This document shows, in pieces, positions 9,211 to 18,697 of a stretch of 64,000 bases of DNA (positions within the stretch are counted from its first letter, which is position 1; every line of letters begins with the position of its first letter). This stretch comes from Reichenbachiella agarivorans (lineage in GTDB: Bacteria; Bacteroidota; Bacteroidia; Cytophagales; Cyclobacteriaceae): assembly GCF_025502585.1 (NCBI RefSeq), contig NZ_CP106679.1:539001-603000 (forward strand). Direction: 5' to 3'. The notes beneath the pieces were generated by a model. It was not told the DNA's origin, did not search any database, and saw nothing but the letters and a program-made list of their open reading frames with translations. A program made the position numbers and the translations under genes.

Positions 9211-9597
9211 ATGAAAAAACTACTGTTCTGCATGCCCATCGTGGCATTGATCGCTTGTGGCAACACCAAAGAGAACTCTTCTGCCCAAGCAGCAAGCAGC
9301 ACCGAAACAACAAACCAAACCACAGAAAAAGCAGGAGTTGTTCTGTCTGACCAAGACATCGACAAACTCCTCAGGAAAGGAACTTGCTCTGTATGTCACA
9401 AAACAGATAAAAGACTCATCGGACCTCCGTTTCAGGAAATTGCTGCTAGAAACTATAGTACTGAAAGGCTGGTCGAACTCATCAAAAACCCTGAACCTGC
9501 CAACTGGCCTGATTATACTGCACCTATGGCACCAATCACCCATCTACAAGACAAAGAACTAATCGCTATTGCCAATTGGATCAATTCTCTCAAATGA
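9211..9597 (+). CDS. Small lipoprotein cytochrome c (class I type)
   Basis: The 128-residue precursor has a lipoprotein signal ending at Cys16 (LIACGN), a Ser/Thr/Gln-rich linker to about residue 40, and a single haem-binding site CSVCH (59-63). Met106 in the APMAPI segment is the likely axial ligand. The layout matches small cytochromes c of the c551/c552 type, which carry electrons in the periplasm. It follows the AraC gene by 34 bp. A possible partner is a periplasmic sugar dehydrogenase, but none is encoded nearby. A strong bidirectional hairpin ends the transcript. Confidence 0.85.
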   Translation: MKKLLFCMPIVALIACGNTKENSSAQAASSTETTNQTTEKAGVVLSDQDIDKLLRKGTCSVCHKTDKRLIGPPFQEIAARNYSTERLVELIKNPEPANWPDYTAPMAPITHLQDKELIAIANWINSLK

Positions 9598-9599
9598 AA

Positions 9600-9642
9600 A
9601 AAGGGCTATTTGAGAAGTGTACCCTATCTCAAATAGCCCTTT
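9600..9642. terminator. Bidirectional terminator between cytochrome c and M16 peptidase genes
   Basis: This is a near-perfect 15-bp inverted repeat (arms about 9601-9615 and 9627-9641) with an 11-nt loop, flanked by A-rich sequence on the left and TTT on the right. It can serve both convergent transcripts. Confidence 0.85.
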
Positions 9643-9661
9643 CTAGCTCAATCTATCCTTT

Positions 9662-12520
9662 TTACTTCTTGGTATCGATCTTGTTGTCCTCGATGACAGT
9701 TCCTTTCTCATCCAACATGATCACTTCATATCCCAAAGCTTCCAGTTTGGCTCTGTTGGATGCTCCATCTCCGACTACTAGGATATACAATTTGTCGACA
9801 GCCAAGTTCTTCTCAGCCAGACTGTTTATTTCCTTTTTGGTAATCGAACCGATGATTTTATTTTGCTCGTCTACGAAAGACTTATCCAAGTTGTAGTGAT
9901 TGATTCGCTGTAGAAAACGTGCCTTCTGGCCTGGTGTCTCATAGTTACGGGCATCGCGCTGGCCTATCGACTTGCGCATGAATGCCAATTCGTCATCTGT
10001 GATTCCATCCTTTCGGTAATCAGTGATTTCTTTCATGATTTCTACGACAGAGCTATCTGTAGCATCTCCCTTTACACCTGCTTGTGCAGTATAGGGCCCC
10101 GCTTCATCATCACTATCAAAAAACGCCCAAGCTCCATAAGTCCAACCTTTGTCTTCGCGCAGATTCAGGTTGATGCGACTGTTGAATGCTCCCCCTAGCG
10201 GAAAATTCATCAAGTAAGACTTGTAATAATCTCCAGTGACATCATATTTCATATCGGTCACATAACCAATGCGAATCTCAGACTGTGGAGCATCCGCTTT
10301 GTCGACGAGGTAGATTTTGGTGTCCTGAGCAGGTGTGGCCTTTGGCAAAGTTGGGAGCGTCACTTTCTTGGCTGTCCATGACTTCAAAAATGCCAATTGA
10401 GGTTTGATTTCCTTCTGAGAGACATCCCCAACGATGACCAATTCTGATACCGAAGGTGAGTAATAGTTGTAATAGAAATTGATCACATCCTCTAGTGTGA
10501 TGTTTTCCACGGTCTCTTCGATTCCTTCAGTAGGTACTGAGAAAATGTGCTCATCTCCATACAACAACCTCTCATAGACATGATCTGCGATGCTAGATGG
10601 ATCCTTTCTGGAAGACTTGATTCCCTCCAACTGTTGGTTCTTCAACCTATCAAAATCTGCTGCTGTAAACGCCGGGTGTTTCAAAATCTCCTCCGCCAAG
10701 ATCAAGGTTTTGGACAGGTTCTTTTTGAGCGCACTGATAGTCATCGTGGTAGAGGATTTTCCTGCAGAGACATTGATTGTGCTGCCCAACTTTCTTAATT
10801 CCTCTTGGATTTGCTCCGAGGTATATTTCTGTGTCGATTCATTCATCATGCTGGCGGTCAGAGTCGCCAAACCAGCTTTGGTGGGTGCGTACGCATCCAT
10901 TTTGTGTCCGCCATTGATCGTCAATCGCAGTGTCACCACAGGTATTTCGTTGGATTCCACACCGATCACTTTGATCCCATTGTCAAATTTGTCCTTCCAA
11001 AAATCTGGCACCTTGACCGATGGGTTCGGTCCCAGCGGAGGTCTCTTGCTTCGGTCAAACTGATCACCTGTAGGTCTCTGATAGGTTAGGCCTGAGTAAT
11101 CAGTAACTGGGAATGGATTCTCCCCCTCTGTCTGCGGTATAAAATTGTCTGGCTGTGCAGTAGCAGTCTCTGCATCTGGCACCACACTTTGGATGATACC
11201 TGGCTTGTCCTTGATGTATTTATCAAACACCCTCATGACATCCTCTTTGGTCAGGGAAAGATAGCGCGCCAAATCATGTTTGATCCCATTTGGATTGCCT
11301 GTAAATGTCTCGTAACCTGCTAGCTGACTCACTTTACCCTGTACACTTTCTAGACCGTTGATCATGCTCGACTCTCTGTTCGCTTTGAACTTGACCATAT
11401 CATCATTGCTGACACCATTTTCTTCAAACTCCTTGAGGATTTTTCTCATCTCTCCTTCGAAATCTGACAAAGTTTGTCCTGGAAAAGGCAAGACCAACAT
11501 GGTAAACTCTCCCGACAACTCACTGCAGGGGTGGAAAGTTGTTGCCTGAATCGCCTTTTGGGTCAATACAAATTTCTTGTAAAAGTATGAACTCTTGCCT
11601 GTACCCAATATCTCAGACAGGCAATCCAATGCTGCCTCGTCTTCATGATACAGTGGCACAGTCGGGAAGGTAAACATCAAGGCAGGAAAACGAATATTGC
11701 TGTCTACATAGGATACGTATCTATCTTGATCCAATTGTGGCAAATCCAGTTTCATTTCTTCCACTTCTGGCCCTCTTGGGATCACGCCAAAATACTTTTC
11801 GGTCATGGCTATCACCTCTTTGACGTTGACATCACCACCCACTGTCAAGGTAGCGTTGTTGGGTCCATACCAGCGCATGAAGAATTTTTTCAAATCGTTC
11901 ACATCCACTCGATCCAAATCCTCCAACTTGCCTATCGTCAGCCAAGAATAGGGATGGCCAAAGGGATACAATGCGGCAGCATTCACTTCTCTCCATCGGC
12001 CATAGGGACTATTGTCATAGTTTTGACCCTTTTCATTTTTAACCGTAGCTCTTTGTACTTCAAATTTCTTTTGTGTCACCGCATCAAGAAAAAATCCCAT
12101 GCGATCTGCCTCCAACCAAAGAGCCGTTTCCAGTTGATTGCTAGGCATGGTCTCAAAATAATTGGTACGATCTCTATTGGTAGTGCCATTTAGTGTGCCC
12201 CCTGATTCGGTGACGATCTTGAAATGCTCTTCGTCGGCCACATTTTCAGATCCCTGAAACATCATGTGCTCGAAGAAATGAGCAAAACCAGATTTATTGA
12301 GTTCCTCACGAGCAGATCCTACATGATAGGTCACGTCCACGTGTACCAATGGATCAGAATGATCCTCATGGATAATCAAAGTTAGGCCATTGGCCAATTC
12401 ATATTTTTCGTAGGGAATGATGAGTTCGTCTCCCTTTCGGGTTACCTTCTCGATCAATTGAGTTTGTGCAAAAGCCGTACTCGTAGCGAACAAGCACAGT
12501 ACAAGGAATATTTTTTTCAT
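9662..12520 (-). CDS. M16-family zinc metallopeptidase, two-domain, secreted
   Basis: I place the start at the ATG giving MKKIFLVLCLFATSTAFAQ, a good signal peptide; the frame extends 13 codons further upstream without one. The mature protein is about 930 residues. The inverted zinc motif HFFEH lies at residues 81-85, followed by the downstream Glu region (NEKGQNYDNSPYGR) of pitrilysin-like peptidases. A second M16 domain (about 510-930) has lost the zinc motif, as is normal for the inactive half of these clamshell enzymes. It probably degrades peptides in the periplasm. It is monocistronic, ended by the shared hairpin at 9600-9642, and has no evident link to the sugar genes. Confidence 0.9.
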   Translation of the reverse strand: MKKIFLVLCLFATSTAFAQTQLIEKVTRKGDELIIPYEKYELANGLTLIIHEDHSDPLVHVDVTYHVGSAREELNKSGFAHFFEHMMFQGSENVADEEHFKIVTESGGTLNGTTNRDRTNYFETMPSNQLETALWLEADRMGFFLDAVTQKKFEVQRATVKNEKGQNYDNSPYGRWREVNAAALYPFGHPYSWLTIGKLEDLDRVDVNDLKKFFMRWYGPNNATLTVGGDVNVKEVIAMTEKYFGVIPRGPEVEEMKLDLPQLDQDRYVSYVDSNIRFPALMFTFPTVPLYHEDEAALDCLSEILGTGKSSYFYKKFVLTQKAIQATTFHPCSELSGEFTMLVLPFPGQTLSDFEGEMRKILKEFEENGVSNDDMVKFKANRESSMINGLESVQGKVSQLAGYETFTGNPNGIKHDLARYLSLTKEDVMRVFDKYIKDKPGIIQSVVPDAETATAQPDNFIPQTEGENPFPVTDYSGLTYQRPTGDQFDRSKRPPLGPNPSVKVPDFWKDKFDNGIKVIGVESNEIPVVTLRLTINGGHKMDAYAPTKAGLATLTASMMNESTQKYTSEQIQEELRKLGSTINVSAGKSSTTMTISALKKNLSKTLILAEEILKHPAFTAADFDRLKNQQLEGIKSSRKDPSSIADHVYERLLYGDEHIFSVPTEGIEETVENITLEDVINFYYNYYSPSVSELVIVGDVSQKEIKPQLAFLKSWTAKKVTLPTLPKATPAQDTKIYLVDKADAPQSEIRIGYVTDMKYDVTGDYYKSYLMNFPLGGAFNSRINLNLREDKGWTYGAWAFFDSDDEAGPYTAQAGVKGDATDSSVVEIMKEITDYRKDGITDDELAFMRKSIGQRDARNYETPGQKARFLQRINHYNLDKSFVDEQNKIIGSITKKEINSLAEKNLAVDKLYILVVGDGASNRAKLEALGYEVIMLDEKGTVIEDNKIDTKK

Positions 12521-12679
12521 GACGGGTAATGTTTGATTAATTGAATAACGCAATACCAACTAGGTGGTTCTAAAAGTAAGATGTGAAAATCAATAATTAC
12601 CACAAAATCCGTTTACACAAAAACACTCACAGCATGCTGATTGGCTTAAAAGGTCTATGAATGGTAAACCCTATTTGAT

Positions 12680-13711
12680 TTAATAATCGCAATATTTTAG
12701 ATTTTCCCTTTTTACAATCTCGATGGGCATGAACTGCTTCTCAACAATCTCCATTTTCATGACCAGATGTTTGTACAAGGTTTGGATGGCGAGGTAGCCT
12801 TGGGTTCTGGGTTTTTGATGAATGAGATAATCGATCACACCTTCGTTCATCAAGGCAACATTTTGATCTATCAGGTCATAACCTAGAAAACGAAGTTTCA
12901 ATTGTTTCTTCCAATCCTTCAACTCTTCTCCAATCACATAGGAACGTGAACTTGGCACAAAAACATGGATAGGCAAGTTCCTAGAAGAAAATCTATGTAT
13001 CAATTTTTGGATATCCAATCCGTCACGTTCGAAATTCACCTCATGAATACAAGCGTATGAATGTTGTGCGTAATACGACTGCAAGCCAGCTATTCTGGCC
13101 TTGATTGCCTCATTGGTCAAATCCTTGGTATGACTCGTGACAATGAACAGTTCGTAATCTTCGTCAAAACCACGATCTAGCAAACTGCCCGCCAACAACC
13201 CACTCTGAAATGCATCCTGTCCAATGAATGCAAGATTACCCCCATCGACCAAATTGACATCCACGAATACATAGGGGATTTGGCTTTCCTTCAACAATTC
13301 CAAGACACTTCCTTCCTCAGATAGTAAATGCGGAGCGATGACTATTCCATCTAGTTCGTCATCTAGTATCTCTTTCATCGCGTCCAATGACAGGCCGCCT
13401 TTTTCCAGAGCATACTCCTTGATACTAAATCCCATTGCTTCCTGTTCCTGTATTCCCAACTGCATTCCTTCCCATTGTTTGCGCCAGTATGACAAACCCT
13501 CAGGTAGGATTGCACCGATACGGTAGGTTTTATTCAGCTTTAGGTTGCGGGCATAGACATTGGAGGAGTAGTTTCCTTCCTTGGCGATTTGCAACACTTT
13601 GTCTCTGGTCGCTTCTGCCACTCTGCCCCTGTTGTGCAATACTCTGTCAACTGTACCTATAGATACATCCGCTAGTTTTGCAATTTCTTTGATTGTAATT
13701 GGTCTAGACAT
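12680..13711 (-). CDS. LacI-family regulator of the hexuronate operon
   Basis: I start at the ATG that gives MSRPITIKEIAKLADVSIGTVDRVLHNRG, the standard position for a LacI HTH; the frame opens 14 codons earlier. Residues 1-60 are the DNA-binding headpiece with hinge helix, and the rest is a periplasmic-binding-protein fold (substrate-binding domain with GAILPEG, DGIVIAPH and FIGQDAFQSG). The variant GTVDRVLHNRGR in the recognition region is typical of regulators that resemble the sugar-binding-protein LacI subgroup. It is divergent from the fructuronate reductase gene and the intergenic region carries two copies of a probable operator. Likely ligand: a uronate or KDG-type intermediate (inference). 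Confidence 0.85.
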   Translation of the reverse strand: MSRPITIKEIAKLADVSIGTVDRVLHNRGRVAEATRDKVLQIAKEGNYSSNVYARNLKLNKTYRIGAILPEGLSYWRKQWEGMQLGIQEQEAMGFSIKEYALEKGGLSLDAMKEILDDELDGIVIAPHLLSEEGSVLELLKESQIPYVFVDVNLVDGGNLAFIGQDAFQSGLLAGSLLDRGFDEDYELFIVTSHTKDLTNEAIKARIAGLQSYYAQHSYACIHEVNFERDGLDIQKLIHRFSSRNLPIHVFVPSSRSYVIGEELKDWKKQLKLRFLGYDLIDQNVALMNEGVIDYLIHQKPRTQGYLAIQTLYKHLVMKMEIVEKQFMPIEIVKRENLKYCDY

Positions 13712-13775
13712 AGATGGAAAAGAATGGCTCAATAATTTTGATTTTATGCGCAATATACTACTTTTGTTGAACTAT

Positions 13776-13845
13776 GTTAACGTACACGCAAAACAGTCCT
13801 TCTCAACAAAGGATTTTTTTTAACCACAAATGCGTTAACGTACAC
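13776..13845. promoter_or_regulatory. Paired LacI-type operators
   Basis: GTTAACGTACAC occurs twice, at 13776-13787 and 13834-13845, 58 bp apart, in the 157-bp space between the LacI start and the fructuronate reductase start. Each copy is an imperfect palindrome around a central CG (TGTTAACGTACACG at the first), which is the typical form of a LacI-family site. Two sites less than 60 bp apart in the divergent promoter region fit autoregulation plus repression of the uronate genes. I did not see this sequence elsewhere in the window. Confidence 0.7.
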
Positions 13846-13868
13846 ACAAATTTAGAAACGCATCAATT

Positions 13869-14705
13869 ATGAAGACATTAGAAGGAAAAGTAGCCGTGAT
13901 CACTGGAGGTGGTGGCGTATTGTGTAGTACGATGGCTCAGCGCTTGGCCAGCCTAGGCTGCAAGGTCGCAATTTTGGATTTGAACAAAGCCAATGCAGAT
14001 CAAGTTGCAGACCTCATCATCCAGCAAGGCGGACAAGCCATCGGCGTAGAAGCCAATGTCTTGGTCAAAGAAAGTCTAGACAAAGCACACGAAACGGTCA
14101 TTGCATCCTTGGGCACATGCGACCTCCTCATCAACGGCGCAGGAGGCAATCACCCTAAAGGCACCACCAGCAAGACACATTTCGAGTTGGCTGACTTAGA
14201 GGGCAAAGAAGGCATTACTACTTTTTTTGATCTGGACCCTGCGGGTGTAAAATTCGTCTTTGACCTCAACTTCATAGGGACTTTGCTACCCTGTCAAGTA
14301 TTTGCCAAGGACATGATGGGCAAAGAAGGCTGTACCATTATCAACATTTCATCAATGAATGCCTTTACACCCCTTACTAAAATCCCAGCATACAGTGGTG
14401 CCAAAGCAGCCATTTCAAACTTTACGCAGTGGTTGGCGGTACATTTCTCCAAAGTTGGCATCCGTGTCAATGCCCTTGCTCCTGGATTTTTCCTCACAGA
14501 ACAAAACAGAAGTCTTCTCACAGAGTCAGATGGCAGTCTCACTGCTCGCGGCAATACGATCATCGAACATACACCGATGGGCAAGTTTGGCGAACCAGAA
14601 GATCTGCTGGGAACTTTGGAATGGTTGTGTGGTAGCGGCTCTGCTTTTGTTACTGGAGTGACCATCCCTATTGATGGAGGATTCAGTGCGTTTAGCGGAG
14701 TATAA
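13869..14705 (+). CDS. SDR-family D-mannonate oxidoreductase (fructuronate reductase)
   Basis: The 278-residue short-chain dehydrogenase has an N-terminal nucleotide-binding ITGGGGVLCSTMA motif (about 11-23), NGAGGN in strand 4, catalytic Ser in NISSMNAF and the catalytic YxxxK (AYSGAKAAI), and ends with the usual DGGFSAFSGV tail. The long insert after NGAGGNHPKG is typical of the mannonate oxidoreductase subgroup (as in Bacillus YjmF), which reduces D-fructuronate to D-mannonate. The immediate neighbours uxuA and uxaC supply the flanking steps, which is the best support for the assignment. It is the first gene of the uronate operon, 24 bp after the second operator copy. Confidence 0.82.
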   Translation: MKTLEGKVAVITGGGGVLCSTMAQRLASLGCKVAILDLNKANADQVADLIIQQGGQAIGVEANVLVKESLDKAHETVIASLGTCDLLINGAGGNHPKGTTSKTHFELADLEGKEGITTFFDLDPAGVKFVFDLNFIGTLLPCQVFAKDMMGKEGCTIINISSMNAFTPLTKIPAYSGAKAAISNFTQWLAVHFSKVGIRVNALAPGFFLTEQNRSLLTESDGSLTARGNTIIEHTPMGKFGEPEDLLGTLEWLCGSGSAFVTGVTIPIDGGFSAFSGV

Positions 14706-14938
14706 AACGATACAGTATTTTATTTCAAATCCCTTCAAGGGGTTAAAAAATTATGATGTATCCTGTTTGTAGTCTAAGTCTTGAAGGGCTAACTACCAAT
14801 CAGTTGGAGTACAACTGCTCAGAAGTATAAATCAACAAGTGAATAGTTAATATTAAATATGGAATAGTGATTGACGAAGGTATGGGGCAAATTCGCCCTT
14901 GATAATCGGGGATTACTGTGACGGTAACAAGGACAAGA

Positions 14939-16126
14939 ATGAAGCTAGAACAAACGTGGAGATGGTATGGACCTAAAGATGGCGTAACGCTCTCCGATAT
15001 CAAACAAGCTGGTGCAACAGGAATCGTAACGGCCCTGCACCACATCCCCAATGGTGAAGTATGGACCGTGGAGGAAATAAATAAAAGAAAGAAAGAAATC
15101 GAGGCGAGTGGTTTGACATGGAGTGTGGTAGAAAGTGTCCCAGTGCATGAGGACATCAAAAAACGCAACGGCAATTTCCAACGATACATAGACAATTACA
15201 AGACTTCCATCAGCAACTTGGGAAGCTGCGGCATAGACACGGTTTGTTACAATTTCATGCCTGTGCTGGATTGGACGAGGACTGATTTGGAGTTTGACTA
15301 TGGTGATGGTTCTACTGCTTTGCGTTTCGACGTGGTGGCATTTGCGGCTTTCGAATTGCATCTACTGAGACGCCCTGGAGCCGTCCAAGATTACAGCAGC
15401 GAAATCCAAGAAAAGGCAAAAGTCTACTTCGAAAAAATGACCGAAGGAGAAAAGCAAAAACTGGTCAGCAATATCATTGCAGGCTTGCCTGGCGCAGAAG
15501 AAGGCTACACTTTGGAGCAGTTCCAAACGGTGCTCAACGGTTATGATCACATTGGACCAGCTGAGTTGAAAGCCAACTTGTTTTCTTTTCTAGCTGAAAT
15601 CGTCCCAACCGCAGAGCAAGCAGGAGTATTGCTTTGTATCCATCCCGATGACCCTCCATATCCGATTTTGGGTCTCCCAAGAGTGGTGAGTACGGAAAAA
15701 GATATCGACGAACTCTATGCAGCAGTGGACAGTCCAAACAATGGATTGACCTATTGCACAGGTTCCTTTGGTGTGCGTGCCGACAATGATCTGGCAGGAA
15801 TGGTTCGAAGATTGGGGCACAGGATACATTTCATCCATTTGAGAGCCACGAAACGAGATGCCATGGGCAACTTTCATGAAGCAGATCACCTCGATGGGGA
15901 TGTCGATATGTACGCCGTGATGAAAGCCTTGGTTGAGGAACAGGAAAAAAGAGCCAAACAGGGTCGCAAAGATCTCAGGATGCCATTTAGACCTGATCAT
16001 GGACACAAAATGCTGGATGACTTGACCAAAAAGACAAACCCAGGTTACTCAGCCATTGGGCGATTGAGAGGGCTTGCAGAATTGAGAGGATTAGAATTAG
16101 GGATCAGAAGATCGAAAGAAGAATAG
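14939..16126 (+). CDS. uxuA: D-mannonate dehydratase
   Basis: The start chosen is the ATG giving [18 protein letters not shown], which matches the family N-terminus and has AAGGA just upstream; the frame opens 7 codons earlier. At 395 residues it is the normal length for UxuA. Family features seen are the N-terminal RWYGP, a His in [29 protein letters not shown] in the core, [14 protein letters not shown] and the C-terminal [13 protein letters not shown] metal-site motif. It dehydrates D-mannonate to KDG in the cytoplasm. The gap of 233 bp from the reductase gene holds the arms CCCTTCAAG and CTTGAAGGG (14731-14739, 14780-14788), which could form an mRNA hairpin. Confidence 0.95.
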   Translation: MKLEQTWRWYGPKDGVTLSDIKQAGATGIVTALHHIPNGEVWTVEEINKRKKEIEASGLTWSVVESVPVHEDIKKRNGNFQRYIDNYKTSISNLGSCGIDTVCYNFMPVLDWTRTDLEFDYGDGSTALRFDVVAFAAFELHLLRRPGAVQDYSSEIQEKAKVYFEKMTEGEKQKLVSNIIAGLPGAEEGYTLEQFQTVLNGYDHIGPAELKANLFSFLAEIVPTAEQAGVLLCIHPDDPPYPILGLPRVVSTEKDIDELYAAVDSPNNGLTYCTGSFGVRADNDLAGMVRRLGHRIHFIHLRATKRDAMGNFHEADHLDGDVDMYAVMKALVEEQEKRAKQGRKDLRMPFRPDHGHKMLDDLTKKTNPGYSAIGRLRGLAELRGLELGIRRSKEE

Positions 16127-16136
16127 ATTTACGAGC

Positions 16137-16162
16137 ATCGAGAAAGTCAAGACTTTCTCGAT
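16137..16162 (+). terminator. Intra-operon hairpin between uxuA and uxaC
   Basis: This is a perfect 12-bp inverted repeat with a 2-nt spacer (arms 16137-16148 and 16151-16162) in the 55-bp gap. It is not followed by a T-tract, so it may be an mRNA-stabilising or processing element rather than a full terminator. Confidence 0.55.
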
Positions 16163-16181
16163 CTAACATTATAATGACTGA

Positions 16182-17591
16182 ATGATGAAACCATTTTTAG
16201 ACGACAACTTTTTGCTGACCAACAAGGTCGCTGAAGAACTGTACCACAACCATGCTGCAGGCATGCCAATCATAGACTACCACAACCACTTGTCTCCCGA
16301 GGCTGTCGCCAAAAACCACAAGTTTGGCAACATCACCGAAGCATGGCTGTATGGTGATCACTACAAGTGGAGAGCCATGAGAGCCAATGGAGTCGATGAA
16401 AATCTGATCACAGGATCTGCGTCTGATTATGAAAAATTCGAAAAATGGGCCGAAACCGTTCCTTATACAATGCGAAACCCTTTGTATCACTGGACACACC
16501 TCGAACTCAGACGATATTTTGGAGTCAACGACTTGTTATCCCCTAAAACAGCTAAAGATGTTTATGAAAGAGTCAATAGCAAATTGCAACTAGACTCACA
16601 TACCTGCGCGGGCTTGTTGAAAGGGATGAAAGTCGAGGTACTATGCACGACAGATGATCCAATTGACAGTTTGGCGTTTCACAAGCAGATTGCGGATCAA
16701 AATATGGGTCTTCAGGTATTCCCTACTTTCAGGCCAGACAAGGCCATGGGCGTAGATGACCCGATGAGCTACAAAGTTTACTTGGCTAAGTTAGAAACAG
16801 CAGCTAACACGACCATCGACAGCTTGGATTCATTGATGGCGGCACTACAATCAAGGGTGGATTATTTCCACGAAATGGGTGGCAGAGTCTCTGATTTGGG
16901 TCCCAACCAAATCCCAATGGTCAATCCAAAAGCTCAAAACCTAGCGCAGAATTTCAAGTCTGTCCTAGAAGGTAAGAAATTAGGCTTGGAAGAAACCGAA
17001 AGCCTGCAAGCTTACATCCTGACAGAAATGTGCAAGATGTACCACGCCAAAGGTTGGTCCCAGCAGTTCCACCTCGGTGCATTGCGCAACAACAACGAAC
17101 GTGCCTTGAGAGAAATAGGTCCTGACACTGGATATGACTCGATGGGTGATTTCAGTCAGGCAGAAAGAATGTCCAAGTTCTTCAACAACCTCGACAATAC
17201 AGATCAATTGGCCAAAACCATCATTTACAACCTCAACCCTAGAGACAACGACCTCTTCGCAACGATGGCGGGCAACTTCAACGATGGCAAGATCATCGGC
17301 AAGATGCAGTTCGGTACAGGATGGTGGTTCTTAGATCAAAAAACTGGAATGGAAAATCAAATCAACTCTCTGTCCAACATGGGGCTACTGAGTCGATTCG
17401 TAGGGATGCTTACGGATTCTAGAAGTTTCTTATCTTTCCCTAGGCATGAGTATTTCAGAAGAATCCTCTGCAACCTGATCGGTACCGATGTGGTGAATGG
17501 AGAACTCCCCCACGACATGAGTTTGTTGGGGCAGACCGTAGAAGACATCTGCTACAACAACGCTAAAAACTACTTTGGATTCAAAAGTTGA
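16182..17591 (+). CDS. uxaC: Glucuronate/galacturonate isomerase
   Basis: The 469-residue protein matches uronate isomerase over its full length. It is a distorted amidohydrolase barrel with the HxH metal motif in IIDYHNHLSPE (His34, His36), the family segment GDHYKWRAMRANG, EVLCTTDDP and a late DSRSFLSFPRHEYFRRILCNLIG signature. It converts D-glucuronate to D-fructuronate (and galacturonate to tagaturonate). With the SDR reductase and UxuA it gives a full route from saturated glucuronate to KDG. Only the mannonate branch is present, since no tagaturonate reductase or altronate dehydratase is seen, which favours glucuronate as the substrate. Confidence 0.96.
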   Translation: MMKPFLDDNFLLTNKVAEELYHNHAAGMPIIDYHNHLSPEAVAKNHKFGNITEAWLYGDHYKWRAMRANGVDENLITGSASDYEKFEKWAETVPYTMRNPLYHWTHLELRRYFGVNDLLSPKTAKDVYERVNSKLQLDSHTCAGLLKGMKVEVLCTTDDPIDSLAFHKQIADQNMGLQVFPTFRPDKAMGVDDPMSYKVYLAKLETAANTTIDSLDSLMAALQSRVDYFHEMGGRVSDLGPNQIPMVNPKAQNLAQNFKSVLEGKKLGLEETESLQAYILTEMCKMYHAKGWSQQFHLGALRNNNERALREIGPDTGYDSMGDFSQAERMSKFFNNLDNTDQLAKTIIYNLNPRDNDLFATMAGNFNDGKIIGKMQFGTGWWFLDQKTGMENQINSLSNMGLLSRFVGMLTDSRSFLSFPRHEYFRRILCNLIGTDVVNGELPHDMSLLGQTVEDICYNNAKNYFGFKS

Positions 17592-17602
17592 ATCCAAAGT
17601 AG
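17570..17602 (+). terminator. Hairpin spanning the uxaC stop codon
   Basis: This is a perfect 15-bp inverted repeat (arms 17570-17584 and 17588-17602, 3-nt loop) that contains the uxaC stop codon. It separates the uronate enzyme genes from the TRAP operon, which has its own operator 38 bp further on. There is no clear T-tract. Confidence 0.6.
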
Positions 17603-17639
17603 ACAACATTTAAATAATTCAATGCAATAGTTTCTATAA

Positions 17640-17657
17640 AATACAATCGATTGTATT
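17640..17657. promoter_or_regulatory. Palindromic operator before dctP, same as at kduI/lacI
   Basis: This is a perfect 18-bp palindrome with core ATACAATCGATTGTAT, ending 29 bp before the dctP start codon. The same core lies at 49572-49593 between kduI and its divergent lacI gene. The central CG and two-fold symmetry fit a LacI-family operator, so the TRAP genes are probably controlled by that distant regulator rather than by the adjacent one. Confidence 0.75.
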
Positions 17658-17686
17658 ACCATTGCATCTAGGTATAACATGAACAA

Positions 17687-18697
17687 ATGAAAGCATACTG
17701 GAGTAAGTTATTTTTGCTGGCTGGACTCAGCATGACCCTATTGGGTGGCTGTGCCAAAATCAAAGAGATCAAGACGCTCAAATTAGCGCACGGCCTCAAT
17801 GACACCCACCCTGTACACCTTGGCATGCTAGAGATGGCGCGCCTACTTGAAGAGATTTCGGAAGGCAAGATGACCATTGACATCTATTCCAATGGTCAAC
17901 TCGGTCAGGAAAGAGATCTGCTGGAGCTATTGCAAATCGGTAGTCTCGACATGACCAAAGTCTCCGCGGGCGTATTGGAAAACTTCATTCCAGAAATGAA
18001 AGTTCTGACACTGCCCTACATTTTCAGAGATTCAGCCCATACTTGGAGTGTACTTCAGGGGCCAGTAGGTAGAGAATTATTGGATAGCGGAGAAGGATAT
18101 TGGTTGAGAGGATTGTGTTTTTATGATGCTGGAAGCAGAAGTTTTTACTCCAAAAGCAACCCCATCGAAAAACCTGAAGATTTGGCTGGATTGAAAATCC
18201 GTGTGATGAACAGCCAATCTGCCTTTGACATGGTCAATGCACTGGGTGGCTCTCCTACTCCAGTATCTTTTGGGGAATTATACACAGCCCTGCAGCAGGG
18301 AGTCGTGGACGCGGCAGAAAACAATGCTCCGAGTCTCTACACATCCAGACATTACGAAATTTGCAAATATTACTCTATCGACGAACATTCGACGATTCCA
18401 GATGTATTGATCGTAAGTACCTACCTGTGGAACAAACTCACGGATCAGGAAAAAGAATGGTTGCAGGCAGCTGCGGATCAATCTGTCGCTTACCAAAAAC
18501 AGGTCTGGGCAGCATCCGTTCAGGAAAGTCTTCAAAAAATACAAGAAGCTGGTGTACAGATTGTTTATCCCGAAAAATCACCCTTTCAAGACAAAGTCAA
18601 CCATCTGTATGATGCCTACCAATCCAATCCGGCTATCTACAACTTGATCAATCAGATCAGAACCACAGGACTAGACACAGTACAAACAACACCGTGA
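17687..18697 (+). CDS. dctP: TRAP transporter substrate-binding protein, DctP family (lipoprotein)
   Basis: The 336-residue precursor has a signal peptide ending in LLGGC (Cys22), so it is predicted to be a lipoprotein anchored at the membrane. The mature part shows the DctP fold: LKLAHGLNDTHPVHLGM at the start, NGQLGQERDLLELLQIGSLDM, and LAGLKIRVMNS, whose Arg normally pairs with the substrate carboxylate, then ALQQGVVDAAENN. DctP proteins bind organic acids, and several Bacteroidota and proteobacterial members bind uronates. The position directly after uxuB-like/uxuA/uxaC supports hexuronate or unsaturated uronate as ligand (inference). Its stop codon overlaps the dctQ start (TGATG). Confidence 0.92.
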   Translation: MKAYWSKLFLLAGLSMTLLGGCAKIKEIKTLKLAHGLNDTHPVHLGMLEMARLLEEISEGKMTIDIYSNGQLGQERDLLELLQIGSLDMTKVSAGVLENFIPEMKVLTLPYIFRDSAHTWSVLQGPVGRELLDSGEGYWLRGLCFYDAGSRSFYSKSNPIEKPEDLAGLKIRVMNSQSAFDMVNALGGSPTPVSFGELYTALQQGVVDAAENNAPSLYTSRHYEICKYYSIDEHSTIPDVLIVSTYLWNKLTDQEKEWLQAAADQSVAYQKQVWAASVQESLQKIQEAGVQIVYPEKSPFQDKVNHLYDAYQSNPAIYNLINQIRTTGLDTVQTTP

